Positions 1 to 11,536 of a stretch of 64,000 nt of DNA are shown piece by piece. This stretch comes from Codonopsis lanceolata (taxonomy: Eukaryota; Streptophyta; Magnoliopsida; Asterales; Campanulaceae): assembly GCA_013146195.2 (NCBI GenBank), contig CM028378.1, forward strand, positions 80,286,295 to 80,350,294. Reading direction: 5' to 3'. A program made the position numbers and the translations under genes. Within the stretch, counting starts at the first letter, position 1. Each line of letters opens with the position of its first letter. The notes beneath the pieces were generated by a model that saw only the letters and a program-made list of their open reading frames with translations, did no database searches and was not told where the DNA came from.

Positions 1-250
1 TATAAGAGAGGAAATGTGTTCAATGCATTTGCTCGATATTACAATAAAAAATGTTTCAATTCCTTAAACAAAAAAATGCAATTAAACAAAATAAAAGTGT
101 TGCCATTTTTAGAAAGTGAATTCTGGCGGAAACTTTCTAAAAATCGCACCTCTCTTTTTATATATTTTGGGGTTCAAACAGGTTAATGTTAAGTAGGCTT
201 TCAAAATTACTTATCAACATATCTAATATATTCTTCACTATGAAAATATA

Positions 251-667
251 TTTGCAGAAAGGCGAGTGGACAGAAGATGAGGAAAAGCAACTGATTGAAA
301 TTCATATGAAAATCTGTAGCAAATGGTCGCAAATAGCGCAGAAAATGTCTGGTAGGAGCGAAAACACTACGAAGAGAAAGTGTAACAAGCTCTTACAAGA
401 TTATATAAAACTTCTGAAGCTGCTGAAAAGGAAGACGCAGTTCAGGAGGCTGTGGTTAGCGTTTCTCCTTATATACCTCGTAGCTTGGTGGTTGACGGTG
501 AGAGCCGTTTAGAGGTTGATCGCCAGACCATCTTCCGTTCGAGTACTCTGTCAGAGTTCGATGTAGAAAGAGAAATGGATTTTATAGGATGTTGTATGAA
601 GGATATCCCTGATCGAGCTAATTTCATTTGTGATGTTTTTGGATGGTTTTTTAACTCAGATGTATAG
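251..667 (+). pseudogene. Broken R2R3-MYB gene: R3 repeat and C-terminal remnant
   Basis: The sequence after a plausible 3' splice site (ttgcag near 256) encodes a MYB R3 repeat: GEWTEDEEKQLIEIH, then KWSQIAQKMSGRSEN, with the three spaced hydrophobic/Trp positions of a SANT helix-turn-helix. After GRSEN the usual IKNHWN segment of the recognition helix is missing and the text jumps to TTKRKCNKLLQDYIK, which resembles the stretch after the R3 repeat in MYB98-type factors. Near position 410 the reading frame shifts by one base. The new frame continues to about 664 and includes VEREMDFI, like the acidic C-terminal motif of the same group. No R2 repeat or start codon is visible to the left. I infer a dead or partial MYB transcription factor gene. 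The MYB98-like assignment is tentative. Confidence 0.6.
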
Positions 668-785
668 TTTTTATGGTGGATTTAGTTTTAGAGTTACCAA
701 GAAATTTCTGACAAGCTAGAGTAGGAATGCCACTTTTAGTAGGTCATTAGTAAATAAAATGACGCTTTCATATGTTTATTTTTTA

Positions 786-976
786 AAGTGGACTCTTTAA
801 GTAAACATACCAGTATTAAAAATAGTGAACTTTTTGCCCGGAATGAAGTTTTGAAAATAGACTCTTTAAGTGAAATATATCAATATGAAATAGTGGACTC
901 TTTGCCCGTAATGAAGTTTTGAAAGTGAACTTATTAAGTAAAACATATCGATATGAAATATTGGACTCTTGCATAA
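786..976. repeat. Three tandem copies of a ~70-bp AT-rich unit
   Basis: The phrases gactctttaag, aatatgaaatagtgga and gcccg.aatgaagttttgaaa recur three times with a period of about 70 bases. No coding potential is seen here. From here to about 1300 nothing else is recognised. Confidence 0.6.
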
Positions 977-1300
977 ATTTTATGTAGCATATCGCCTCAA
1001 CTATACCGAGTCATTTGTGGTGCTTCTAAGGAGCCATGGAGACTTCATGCATGGAAACAATTGCCGAGGAAAAGTTTTTTAACTTGTTCAAGGTTTTAAA
1101 AATTGAAAATTGTTTCGATTATCCTTACTCCAATGTTGTTATTAAAATTATGAATATTAGCATTAAAAAAGCATTATTTTTCCTTATTGTTTTTGTTGTT
1201 GTTTGGATGAAATAGATATTTACTTGACAACCGTAGATGAGTTATGAAGAATATCTAGAAGCCTCAACTCAGTTAAAACATTTCTCGTATACATACATAC

Positions 1301-1519
1301 TAGAGGTGGCAAATTGGCGGGCGTGGGCGGGCCTAAATAGGCGGCGGACTCAAATGGGTGGACAAGTAAGTGTCCATTTAATAATATGAACATATATGGG
1401 CGGGCACTAAATGGGCATGGGCGCCCATTTACTCATTAACATGTATTTATCAAGTAAATACAAAAAAATATAAAAAAATAATTTTCTTTTACAAAAAATT
1501 ATCAAAAGTTACAACTAGC

Positions 1520-1579
<60 letters not shown>

Positions 1580-2316
1580 TACAAGCACAATAATTGGAAA
1601 AGACCAACATTTTTTGTAACGTTTTAACCTCTGTCACCATTACCAATGCAACCAAATTTCTAAAAAGAACTCAAAAACTTTACATGACATGTTAGTGTTG
1701 GTAGAACTACTAATAGTATCAAAACAATAACATATTTTCACTTTTCTCGTATGTTAATTGAAATAAAATACTCCCTTAGTTCCTTAATTTTTACGTGAAA
1801 TCGATTGTTTTTAAATGAAAATCTGATATATATTTTTTTTCATAACTAAAAAAAATACATAATTGACCATATATAAAAAGTAATATGATATCAAAAAAAA
1901 TTATATAAAAAAATGGGTCAATTTTTTATTTTTAAAAAATAACGGTTACTCTCACCATTGCTGACTATTTATTTGGTTCTAAAAACCAAACCCGAAGAAC
2001 AAGTAGCAACCATGCGTCTCTCTCTAGTTTCTCTCTCTATCCCCACACTCTCTCTGTCTTAATGAATGGTTATTGATAGAAATGTAAATATATAGAGAAA
2101 AACAACTTTGAATTATCAGGCATACAGAAGAAAAAAAAAATTAATCTTGAGAGTAAGGTGAAAATGTGGGCGCCTATTTGTGCCCATAAAATTAAACTTA
2201 ATGGTATAAGTGAACATGCTCATTTGTGCCCATATTAAATTTTATGTTTGTCCATGCCCATATTTTAATGGGCGGTCTGGACAGGCATATGAGCGTAGAC
2301 AGAATTTGCCATACTA
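1301..2316. mobile_element. Probable non-autonomous hAT-like element
   Basis: The left end starts tagaggtggcaaattggcg. The right end near 2303-2315 reads aatttgccatacta, an imperfect inverted match. The inner flanks are also inverted relatives, rich in GGGC/GCCC (gggcgggc and cccatttactcatt at the left; gtgcccat and aatgggcgg at the right). There is no ORF of note, and an (AT)n tract lies inside. An 8-bp target duplication could not be matched, so the right boundary is uncertain. The hAT label rests on the TAGAGGTGGCAA terminus. Confidence 0.45.
1522..1576. repeat. (AT)n microsatellite
   Basis: An uninterrupted AT dinucleotide run of about 55 bases, inside the hAT-like element. Confidence 0.95.
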
Positions 2317-2331
2317 CTCATCAGTCACCGC

Positions 2332-2485
2332 TAGAGGTGGCAAACGGACGGGTATGGTCGGGCATGGGCGGCGCCCATATGGGCAATGGGCTTAAATGAG
2401 CTAGCAAGTAAGTGCACATTTAATATCATGGGCATATATGGGCGGGCAATAAATGGACATGGGCGCCCATCTACTCATTAACACA
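2332..2485 (+). repeat. Second copy of the hAT-like 5' end
   Basis: It starts tagaggtggcaaacggacgg and repeats the first ~150 bases of the element at 1301 in the same order, including atatatgggcgggca, atgggcgccca and ctactcattaac. No matching right end was found, so this copy is probably truncated. The sequence from about 2490 to 2880 shows nothing recognisable. Confidence 0.55.
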
Positions 2486-2883
2486 AAATTCAAAAATAAA
2501 TACAATAATTAAAAAAACTTCATTCTTTAACTAAAAATAAGCAAAAAGAAAAAAACATTAATTTCACCCAAAAAAAAAGAGGAAAAATAAATATGTATGT
2601 TTGCTCATCTCTTGTGTCAATTATGTATTTTTGTTGTTTTAACCCTCAATTCAATCTTCTATTTTATGGTTCGATTTTTTATTTCGCTGAAACTCAATAG
2701 ACAAACACACAAGTCATAGAATGTCGTATGTTGCATTGCTCACAAAACCACTATGAATCCATTTATAGTGTTACATGGACGGATATTTACAGTCATAGAA
2801 AAGGAGCAATCTGGGAGTGATGTTGGTTTCATTTAACAGTACAGAGTCATAGAATGACATTCTATGCTTTGATTTGTAATTTA

Positions 2884-3225
2884 GTGGTGGGGGGGGGGGT
2901 GGCGGTTGGAAGAATGGGTGTACAGTATATATATATAAATCACATGTTTTGCTTTGCAATGGGGTGGGGGGCGCGCTTGGAGGGGGATGGGGGTTGAAAG
3001 GGTGGGTGTACATTATAGATATATTAATTATATTAAACATCAATATTAATTTTAATTATTTTATAATTATGTATGTAATTGATAAAACAAAATTAGAAGA
3101 GCAAGAAAATGAGTTTTAAGAGGGGGGGGGCGCTTGGAGGGGGTGGAGGTTGGAAGGATGGGTGTACAGTATAGATATATTAATTATGTTAAACATCATT
3201 ATTAATTTTAAGTATTTAATAATCT
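2884..3225. repeat. G-rich/AT-rich direct repeats
   Basis: Blocks with runs of 8-12 G followed by ggcgcttggagggg, ggttg.aagg.tgggtgtaca and tagatatattaattat recur at about 2885, 2963 and 3122. Each G-rich part is followed by the same AT-rich tail (aaacatcaatattaatttta). This looks like a small local duplication. The G runs could also be prone to assembly or sequencing error. Confidence 0.55.
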
Positions 3226-3308
3226 ATTATACAATAGAGATCAGTCTCATAAAGAACGGCTGAGATCGCTTAATTTACTTTATATCAAACGGCTGAAATT
3301 GATTATTT

Positions 3309-3710
3309 CACTACAAGAAAACATGGCAACTGAAACGGAATTTTGCAACCGAATTGAAATCAATTTCAATGTAAAAGTGTTCAAGGGAAATTGACGTGCA
3401 CAATTAATTTTGCAATTCATGTTGCAATGGAAAATTATTTTGTCGCATCCTGTTTCGAGGGAAAAGTTGGAGGGAAAAATGCCACCTAATTTTGCAATGA
3501 TTTTTGAAACAGATAAGCTTCAGTTTCAATTTTCCGTTTCAAGTTCAGTTGCATTTATTAATATAAGATTTTTATAATTTGAAACTAAAAAAATTGACAT
3601 TTTATTTTGGACAAAAAATTGGAAGGAAGAAACCCGCCTAATCTTGCAAGGGATTTTGAAACAGATAAAACATTGGTTTCAAATTCCTCATTCAATTTCA
3701 GTTGCAATTA
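3309..3710 (+). repeat. CACTA 5' terminal and subterminal region
   Basis: After the CACTA terminus the phrases ttttgcaa, aattgaaatcaatttcaatg and ttgaaacagataa recur, both direct and inverted. In this superfamily such subterminal motifs bind the element's TNP1/TNPA-type protein. That role here is inferred from position. Confidence 0.6.
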
Positions 3711-4131
3711 TTCCTATATAAATTTTATTTTATTAAATTGAAAAAACTAGTCTAAAAGGACGATGTATTTTTTACCAAAACTTATTTCACAACCTAAACC
3801 TAACTAGCAAACACTCAGTTATTTATCCCCGTCATCCTCTCTTCTCTACCTCTCGCTCTCACCTCTTCTCTGCCTCTCGCTCTCACCCTCGCCTTGCTCT
3901 AAATTTCCCTCTAGTACTGCTGTGTCTTCTTCCAGCGAAACTCGTGGTGCCGGCGTCTCCTCCGACGCCAAATAACCATCTCATCTCATTCCCTCTCCGC
4001 CGAATTAAAGAAGGTATGAAATATGAACTCCCAAGTCCCATCATGTATGGAATTTTTGCAATTGTTGGTATTCTGATTATTAGCATCTTTGAAATATTCA
4101 AATTGCAGTGCTTTCTATAAATTAAGTAGAG

Positions 4132-4133
4132 TA

Positions 4134-4182
<49 letters not shown>
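4132..4182. repeat. (TG)n(TA)n compound microsatellite
   Basis: A tgtg run passes directly into a tata run of about 50 bases in total. A shorter gtgtgt run lies near 4928-4950. Confidence 0.9.
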
Positions 4183-4184
<2 letters not shown>

Positions 4185-4588
4185 TAGTACTCTGAACAGA
4201 ATGAAGAAAACGGTCAAAATCCTTCATCATTACCCCAATCTGCTACTAATAGGAACCTCAATTTGCATTGATCGATAAGAAATTAAAGCCCCTACTCGAT
4301 TCGAGTCAGCTTTATATCAATTAATCAATTCCACGTCGACACACGACAGAGTAATTGAAAAACAATTAAGAAGAAATTAATCAAATTCACTGTGACTTAC
4401 ACCCTCCTGAGTCCTGATGATGACAATAACCGATCTAGAATTGCTTTTAATATTTTTTTTTATGATAGATCATGCATAATCCCTGTTTAAACCCAACTTT
4501 TTGAATTTTTATTCTTGCTGCTGAGAAAATTGCTTGTATTTTGAAATTATAATATGATGACAATATCTCATATGACTGTTGATTGCAG

Positions 4589-6330
4589 CGAATTTTACTC
4601 AATTATTCCTCACGATTTTGGTTTTCGAAAGATGAGTGAGTCTCTCTCCCTCTTAACCTTTGCTGCATTCTCTTGTAGATGATCTTATGTGGCCATATTG
4701 CTTACAGTTATCAGACTATGGCCACATTGGTTGAGTTACATTTTTCTGAGCCTCCTTATTGATCTGTAGTTTCCTTGGGGATGTCTAATCAACATTATTA
4801 TGTGGCAAGTGAATTTGTTATTGATACCCCTCAAATACTGAAACACAAACTTGAAATGGTGATTTCTCCCCTCCCCTCTCTCTCTCTCTTATATATCTTT
4901 TGAGATGGTCTCATAGGTTCCATTGTGTTTGTGTGTGTGTGTGTGCGTGTCTTATTTGATTAGTTGTAGTCATGATTAGCTGTTTCACAATTGAAGGTTG
5001 AAGCCCTAGGAGAGATTGAGCTTGCAACGAAGTTGTTGGAGGATGATGTTGGGTTGTAGGTATTGCTCTCTCGCTTCCTTTCACTAAACGATTAAGCTGT
5101 ATTAGGGAAGTCTCGGCAGCCCTTTGTCGGATAATGCTACCATGGTCACCATTGATTAATGTGGACTATTGGTCACCATTGGATAATGCTACCATGGTGA
5201 CCATTGAGACAATTTTTCGCTCCCTTAAACGTTTCTTTTAAACCTATCTTTGTTAATTAGTTCTTTACTTTATTATTTTTGGGATCAGGGGTGGGCTGCC
5301 ATCCTCTTCTTGGGTTTCATTTCCAAAATATATAATTGAAGTGGAACAGTTCAAAATATTTTGCTTTTAAAAAATTAAATATAGAAGTTAATGTTCATTG
5401 GATCAGGTTACTCTACTTTTTAACTTTTCTGGCTTTGCCGCAGGAAGATCCATTGTTTTCTCATTATCAACGTCTTCAGTGTGAATTGACTCCAATTGAA
5501 GCAGATTCTGAGGAATTTCATATGGTACGCAACACTCTCTTTGCTGGATATTCCCTACATAATTTTCATGTTTGCACTTTGCAGTCTAAAACTTTGATCA
5601 GCCCTTTCCAGCCATGAATTCCCCCCAAACCATAAATCTATCAAAATCCCCTTTGGTATGTTTTGCTGCGTCATGATCTTCTCATGTTTGCTGAAACTTA
5701 CATATAGTTTGTGCATGTGTACTCGTTTATATGAGATTGCTACGTACATGAAGAACACTCATGCAAAGACGCATTCAAACTATACTGCTGACAATGTCCA
5801 AATATTTAGGACGTCGAGAGAAGGTGAAGTTGAGCGTTTCGTAAAGGTAAGGCATATCAAATCCAAGGAAAATATATCTTTTGTTTTCATTTTAATTTTA
5901 TCTTATGTGGGAAATTTGTGCCAAAAAGCTTTTAAAATGGAGTTATCCGACTCAACTCAGGTCTTGGTATAATGCTCTCTATTGTTGCTGTGTGCAGTTT
6001 TCAAATACAAAGAATAGGATGCTTTTGTGGCATGGTTCTCGGCTGACAAATTGGACTAGAATCCTATCCCAAGGTTGTTTTCTATTTTCCTTCTTTCGTT
6101 TAAAACGTGTATTCTCTAATGGCATCTGTAAGTTATCCGACTGATTCATGTTCTATAACAAACTACCAGGTTTACGCATTGCTCCTCCAGAAGCACCTGT
6201 AACAGGTTACATATTCGGAAAGGGTGTTTATTTTGCTGACATGTTCTCTAAAAGTGCAAATTATTGCTGCTCAACTCATGCATTTTCGGCTGGTGTGCTG
6301 CTTTTATTTGAAGTGGTTCTTGTTTTAATT
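4589..6330 (+). pseudogene. Captured PARP2-like poly(ADP-ribose) polymerase gene fragment
   Basis: Seven exon-like blocks in order match a plant PARP2-type protein. FYSIIPHDFGFRKM (about 4593-4637), VIDTPQILKHKLEM (about 4815-4858) and VEALGEIELATKLL (about 4997-5055) come from the regulatory domain. EDPLFSHYQRL (5444-5524), MKNTHAKTH...SREGEVERF (5736-5846), KNRMLLWHGSRLTNW (5998-6073) and LRIAPPEAPVTGYIFGKGVYFADMF (6170-~6318) come from the catalytic domain. Introns with GT/AG borders are kept, so the piece was copied from DNA, not mRNA. The His of WHGSR and the Tyr of GVYFADMFSKSANY are present, but the catalytic Glu lies beyond the break. A TAG replaces the expected last codon of the 4997-5058 exon. 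Zinc fingers, SAP and WGR domains are absent. It lies inside the CACTA element and is not expected to make an active enzyme. Confidence 0.85.
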
Positions 6331-6948
6331 TAATTTTGTAGTTTATATATGTTTTTGAAGTACAATTAAAAGAAAAAGGACCCTGGTGGTTTGTGTGGTG
6401 CAGTCAGCAGATCTGATTGATTTTAGAGTGTTACTTAAAGATTAATGTTCAAGGCTTCTTTATCATCAAGTCAAGGTCAAAAACTTAAGGCTCCTAACAG
6501 CTCTGAGCCTATCTCCTTGGACCATAAGAAGACATGTGAGAACGTTCATCAGAAGAAGATCAGTCATCAGAAGAAGACCGGTCATCCTGGTAAATGTTTA
6601 TGAAGTTCTCATTCCTTCTTTTGTTAATCTGAAAAAAAATTGAGTTTCATTTCTTGGGAGGTTGTCAACTTGTGATTGCCAAACTAGCATAACAGTGGGA
6701 GTTGTTGCTTTAATAGTTACTCGGAACTCCCAGGAAGCAGGTTGGCAACTGTAGTCTTTGCTCTTAGGAAAAGCCAAGATCATTCTATAAGGGATTAAGT
6801 ATAGCATGAATAATATCTTATCTAATAGTAACAACCCTTTGGTCCAAATTAATCTTGTGTAAAGGGCTATGAGTAGTTAACAGTCACTTTGTTTTATATT
6901 TTTTTGGGTAAAACATTACATTTTTTTGTAGACACTTTTTGCACTGCC

Positions 6949-7370
6949 CTAGTTGTCTCCAGTGTCATTTGAAGATCCAACTTGATCATCAGTAGACACT
7001 TTTTTTGTAGTTCCCCAGATAGGTGCATCAATGCTTGTACTTGAGGTAGCTTTATCCCAACCGCCTTGAGTTTTTCCCCAGCCTCCAACTTGTTCAGTAT
7101 TAGTACCAGCTTTTTCTTCACCAAGTGTTGCACTTGCACCCCAAGATGATTTTTGATTTGGAGTCGCTTTAGTCTCCCAGGCAGAAGCTCCAACATCTTA
7201 AACCAAAATGAAAGAAGAATTAGCAGCAGTGCACCATGAATGAGAAGTAGCAGCAGTGCAGTGAACTTCACAGATGCATTTTTAGTATCATGGCACACCA
7301 ACAAACCTTTGTTAGGATCAGAATTTGCAGAAGTGGACTCCGGCTGAATTGAAATGTCATTAAAATTATA
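6949..7370 (-). pseudogene. Captured WG/GW-repeat (AGO-hook) fragment, NRPE1- or SPT5L-like
   Basis: On the minus strand two exons can be joined in phase: about 7370-7307 (ending SANSDPNK), a GT-AG intron (7306-7197), and 7196-6949 ending at a TAG. The second exon encodes GASAWETKATP, KSSWGASATL, VGGWGKTQGGWDK and APIWGTTKKVST. Repeated WG/GW dipeptides in a Ser/Thr/Gly/Lys-rich, disordered setting are the AGO-binding platform of the Pol V largest subunit (NRPE1) C-terminal domain and of SPT5L/KTF1. I infer a fragment of one of these RNA-directed DNA methylation proteins, more likely NRPE1. It is antisense to the PARP piece and to the transposase remnant. The 5' part of the source gene is not present. 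Confidence 0.55.
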
Positions 7371-7453
7371 GAAGACAAAGTCAATTAGGAAGCTAGCTAG
7401 GGGTAGTCATACATTCATACTCATACAAATTAAAGGAGGAAGTAGGAGAAGTG

Positions 7454-10400
7454 TGTGAGAACCCGAACCCATTGCATGTTTGTCATCATTATAACATGTT
7501 TAGAATATGTCTTGACATATTTGAGACTTCATTTCATTCATATCTTGCTTGCATTGAATTGTTTAAGGCCATAGGAGAGTAATGGTCTTCCATGCGTTGC
7601 ATGCCAAGTTGTTGTTGTTTCGGGTGTTCGTATTAACGTGTTAGCACCTTCATAAGTCTCATGAGAGTCTTAATACCTTGCATTATGACTTAGAATGTTC
7701 ATCTTAGTTGTTTCATGCTTGGTTGGAAGTTTAGAAGCTTCATTGCTTCGTTTGTGTTTTGCAGTTTTACATCATTGCTTGTATTGCCTTCATTTCGTCT
7801 CGGGAGAAGTTCGGTTGAGTTTTAGGCCTTGAATACAAGCCATAACCTTGATTAAACAAGCCTAATACATGTTCAATCTATCCTAGATTAAGTTGGGATT
7901 GATTCGTGTTTGATTCGTTGGCCATTCGTCGCGTGATTCGAGCCATGTTTTAACTTGTTTCGGATGTGTTTCGGGTGTGTTTCCGACTTGTTTTGAGTTG
8001 GGTTACACCTTAGGATTGATGCCAATGAGTTTGAGATCATTTAGGGTCACTTAAGATGAAGTTTAAGTGTTGAACCTCGCGGCCGCATTGAGATTTGGTC
8101 AGTGGCTCGCATAAGATGCTGAGAGCAAGTGAAAAAGTACATGATTCTGGAAGAGGGACCATGCAGTCGCATGGTCCCAATATGATGCGACCGCAATGTG
8201 CTGTTTTCAGCATTGTGAGATTTTTTGAGAGTTTTGGTTAATGACCTTTGAACCCCTTGTCCCTTGTCCGTCCTTGGTGACTTCAAGCCACCTTTGTTGA
8301 CTCCCTTAGAGGCCTTTTGAACCCTTAGATCATCCCTTATCTATGGCTCACATGCCTTGGCCAATGAGAGGCCATTTATCATCCATCACAAGGATTGGGG
8401 TCTTCTAGGGAGGTATATAAGTCATTTATTCAGCCTTCAGCCATTATTGATCAACAAACAAGTTGAACTTCAGAGACTTGAGCTCAATTTCGTCCATGGA
8501 GGTCACACAAACTTGAGAGACCATTTCCCGGATATCCGGTGGTCCGATCGACGAACCGAGACCGGCAAATCGAAGCCCTCGATCTTCTCTACTACAATCC
8601 TCTCTTTAATCAACCTTTCATCCATTAATCATAGGACTAAGGTGAGTGACAATTCCCAGAATTTTCATGTTCAATAATATAGCATGACCCCTTCATTATA
8701 GTTGTTCTAGGGTAGATTATGAACACCTTTTGTGAAGACAAAACTTCCAATTCAACATATAAAATATGTGTATGATTTTATGAAATCTCTATGAAGTTAT
8801 GATTTTGACATTTATTAAAGCATGAATGTTGTTTGTATTAAGCTTGGGAATAACTCTTGTGAAAGAATTTAGTTCAATTCAAGGTTTATCAAAATCGCCG
8901 AAACTAGGGTTTGAAGCTCGAGATTGTGTTTAAGGCTAGTTTAAGAACATGAACGGCTTAGTTATCGAGTTCTAAATGAACGGAGAACTTAGAAAAGGGC
9001 AATGTGATACATATAGTATCAATGCTCTACTTGGTTGAATTCTAGTAAAACTCACCGGAGTTGAAATTAGGGAGTTATGAACAATACCGACTCCACATTC
9101 AATCCCTACGACGTTTGTAGTGCGTTAGACTAATGAATTAGCTTACGTGACTTTGGGATGGGTTGAAGGGCATGTTTGATATGAGTGCTTATAAGACTCG
9201 ATTGAGTTCTTATGTGGTTTATGTGATTGTGTGAAGCAAATGCATACTTGAGAGCATGTTGTAGATTGATGTATCTATTTGACATGTTGAATTCGCTCTT
9301 GTCGAATTCTTATTTGATTCCTTAAGTGAGTAAACAACTACTTGTTGAATAAGTTCGCTCTTGTCGAACTTATTCCTTATTTGAGATTACATGACGAGTA
9401 AACATCTACTTGGCATTGCATGAGTCCAGTGGCATATTTGGTTGAGTCGTTGGTGTGACAATGCATCGCCCGTCACGAGTTATGGGACTCGTGATAGTGA
9501 TGGGTTGTTATACCGGGGTTTTTAGCACACACGCCCCCTTTGTTGGCCCACGGTGGGAAGTAGCCCCTTTCTTGCAACCGGAGAGCACATTGGCATGTCT
9601 ATGTACCATGGAGAGAGCTTGGTACCCGAGTAGAGAGCTCGACACTTTGATACATTCGTCACAGGTATCATTGGCACGAAATATTAACGCTGTGTATTGC
9701 AGGAGCTACGTAGCGGCACCGGTTCCATAACATATCCTCCTTATATGTGATTTACTTTATAGCACTTATGTGAAACAATGTGCTACCATGGATATGTGAT
9801 TTAAGTGTTTATTAAATGAATGCTTTGAGTGACTTGATATTAAAAATGATATCTTGCTATGTATGCTGCATGATGCCATGCCATGCATAATTGTTAACTC
9901 ACAAAGTCTTTATGACTTACCCCCTCCCCTTTTCTTGCTTTAGATCCGAGCCGATTCAGTACCGCAGCTCGTTGAGGTGTAGCAGGGGTTTTCGCTTGTC
10001 CGTGATCGCACGACGAGGGTTGTGGTTTTTAGATGTCCTTATTTTGTTCTCTTTTGTAGGGACGTTGGGTTTAGCAAGTCATTTAGACTTTGCTTGGGAA
10101 CTTTGTTTATTTGTTTTATGTCTAAACTTATATCCTATTTTTGGCCGACGCATGTATGCGTCGAGCCTTGTATAGCCGTATTATGGTTCATCTGTTTTAA
10201 AACTTCCGCTGGGCATTACTTTAAGTATTTAATTATGTTGTTCTCCACATGTTATAGCCGTCGAGGTATATTTGCATAAACTGTGTAGTGTTGGGTTCCG
10301 GTAGTAAAGTCGCCGATGATTTGGTATAATTGTATTAATTGTTATATCAGGTTTAAAAAGTTTTAAACATTTCCGGCCCTTTTGGTGCCGAGTCGCGCTT

Positions 10401-10515
10401 CATCTGAAATGTTGCGTCACGTCGTTTTCTATAATTGAGTCTTTGCATGTATTGTTGTCCTATTTGGACGAATTGACTCGTGATTCCACCTCGGGGTTCG
10501 GGTTGGGTCGTCACA
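7454..10515 (+). mobile_element. Solo LTR (3,062 bp) with AAGTG target duplication
   Basis: It starts TGTGAGAACCCGAACCC and ends GGGTTCGGGTTGGGTCGTCACA, an inverted pair of LTR ends (TG...CA). The five bases before it (7449-7453) and after it (10516-10520) are both aagtg. No gag or pol is present, so it is a solo LTR left by recombination between two LTRs. It sits inside the CACTA element and is therefore younger than it. The LTR at 28374-31019 is a diverged relative in the opposite orientation, sharing for example gcaggagctacg and gatgcatcgcc. The long LTR suggests a Ty3 chromovirus such as Tekay/Del, but without pol that is only a guess. Confidence 0.85.
8411..8424 (+). promoter_or_regulatory. 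Putative TATA box of the solo LTR
   Basis: aggtatataagtca lies about 960 bases into the LTR, on the same strand as the proposed LTR orientation. Position and sequence fit an LTR core promoter. No transcript evidence is available. Confidence 0.45.
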
Positions 10516-11536
10516 AAGTGGGTGATTATCAACTGTTGACTATGATGATGACTGGTTTCGTCTCTCTTTACTTTGCATCTCTTTGCTTTGGATCCAACAG
10601 ATCCTCAATGCAAAAGGTAAACACCTAACCAAACCCAAATTTAAAAGGAATGTTAGACATCTTTCATTTACTTATTATGTCTGTCCCTTAGTTTCTTACT
10701 GAAATAATTTTTGTGCATCTGAAGGCCCTTCTTAAACGGCCTTTAATTAGGTACGTTTATAGTGGCCAAGGTTATGATGACCATATCTGATATCTGCATA
10801 CCCCTTTTTTACTGAGCATTGTTATTCCCGCAAAGACTGATTCGATTTGATCATGTTAGTAACGACTTCTCGGTTACTTACTAATGACTATTAAAGAGAA
10901 AACTCTTTTGGCTGGGTCGGGTGACTTATTGTTGAACCCAGACATGAATATATCTATAGACATTATATCCACAGTCTATCAAGGGACATATGTACTTTTA
11001 CTATCACATGGTTTTGTCATCCCTCTCAAAGGTAGAATGTATGGTTTTATGATTCGTATACTTATTAGAGTATGAGAAAGATTGTTAGAACTTAGAATAA
11101 CAGTGAACAGAAAGACTAAAACTTTTTATGTCTATGCAATCAAATTTTATCGTCCGATACTGATATCGTCCCATATTGGCGTCGTGCCATAGGCACGAGC
11201 AAAAAATCTAGTTGACTAAAACATCTACTCTTGTGACCATTGTATGTTGAAGCGAGGTGAACCAAATTTAATCAATTTCAAGTTTGAAAATAATGCTAAA
11301 AGCAAAGCTCACTAATCGAGAGAATCACCTTGTAAGCAAAAAGAACAACTAAGAAGAAATAATTGTCCATTTGAAGAGTCCCATTTTGACAAGTTAACAA
11401 GTTAAGAAACAAAATAGGCCTTGTATATGAGTTAACACTTGGGCTCTTTGCGAAATGATTGTTGTGGTATAATTGCTAACAGTGACTGGAATATGTTTTT
11501 CTTTTAGTTGTCTGAGCTGGTCTAATTTTCTTTCAG

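Noticed and set aside
6894..7304. 136-residue Leu-rich frame on the minus strand
   Set aside because: The overlapping WG/GW frame, with an in-phase splice junction and protein-like composition, explains this stretch better.
7454..10515. Several 60-95-residue frames as possible genes
   Set aside because: They lie inside the solo LTR, show no family motif and are not longer than expected by chance.
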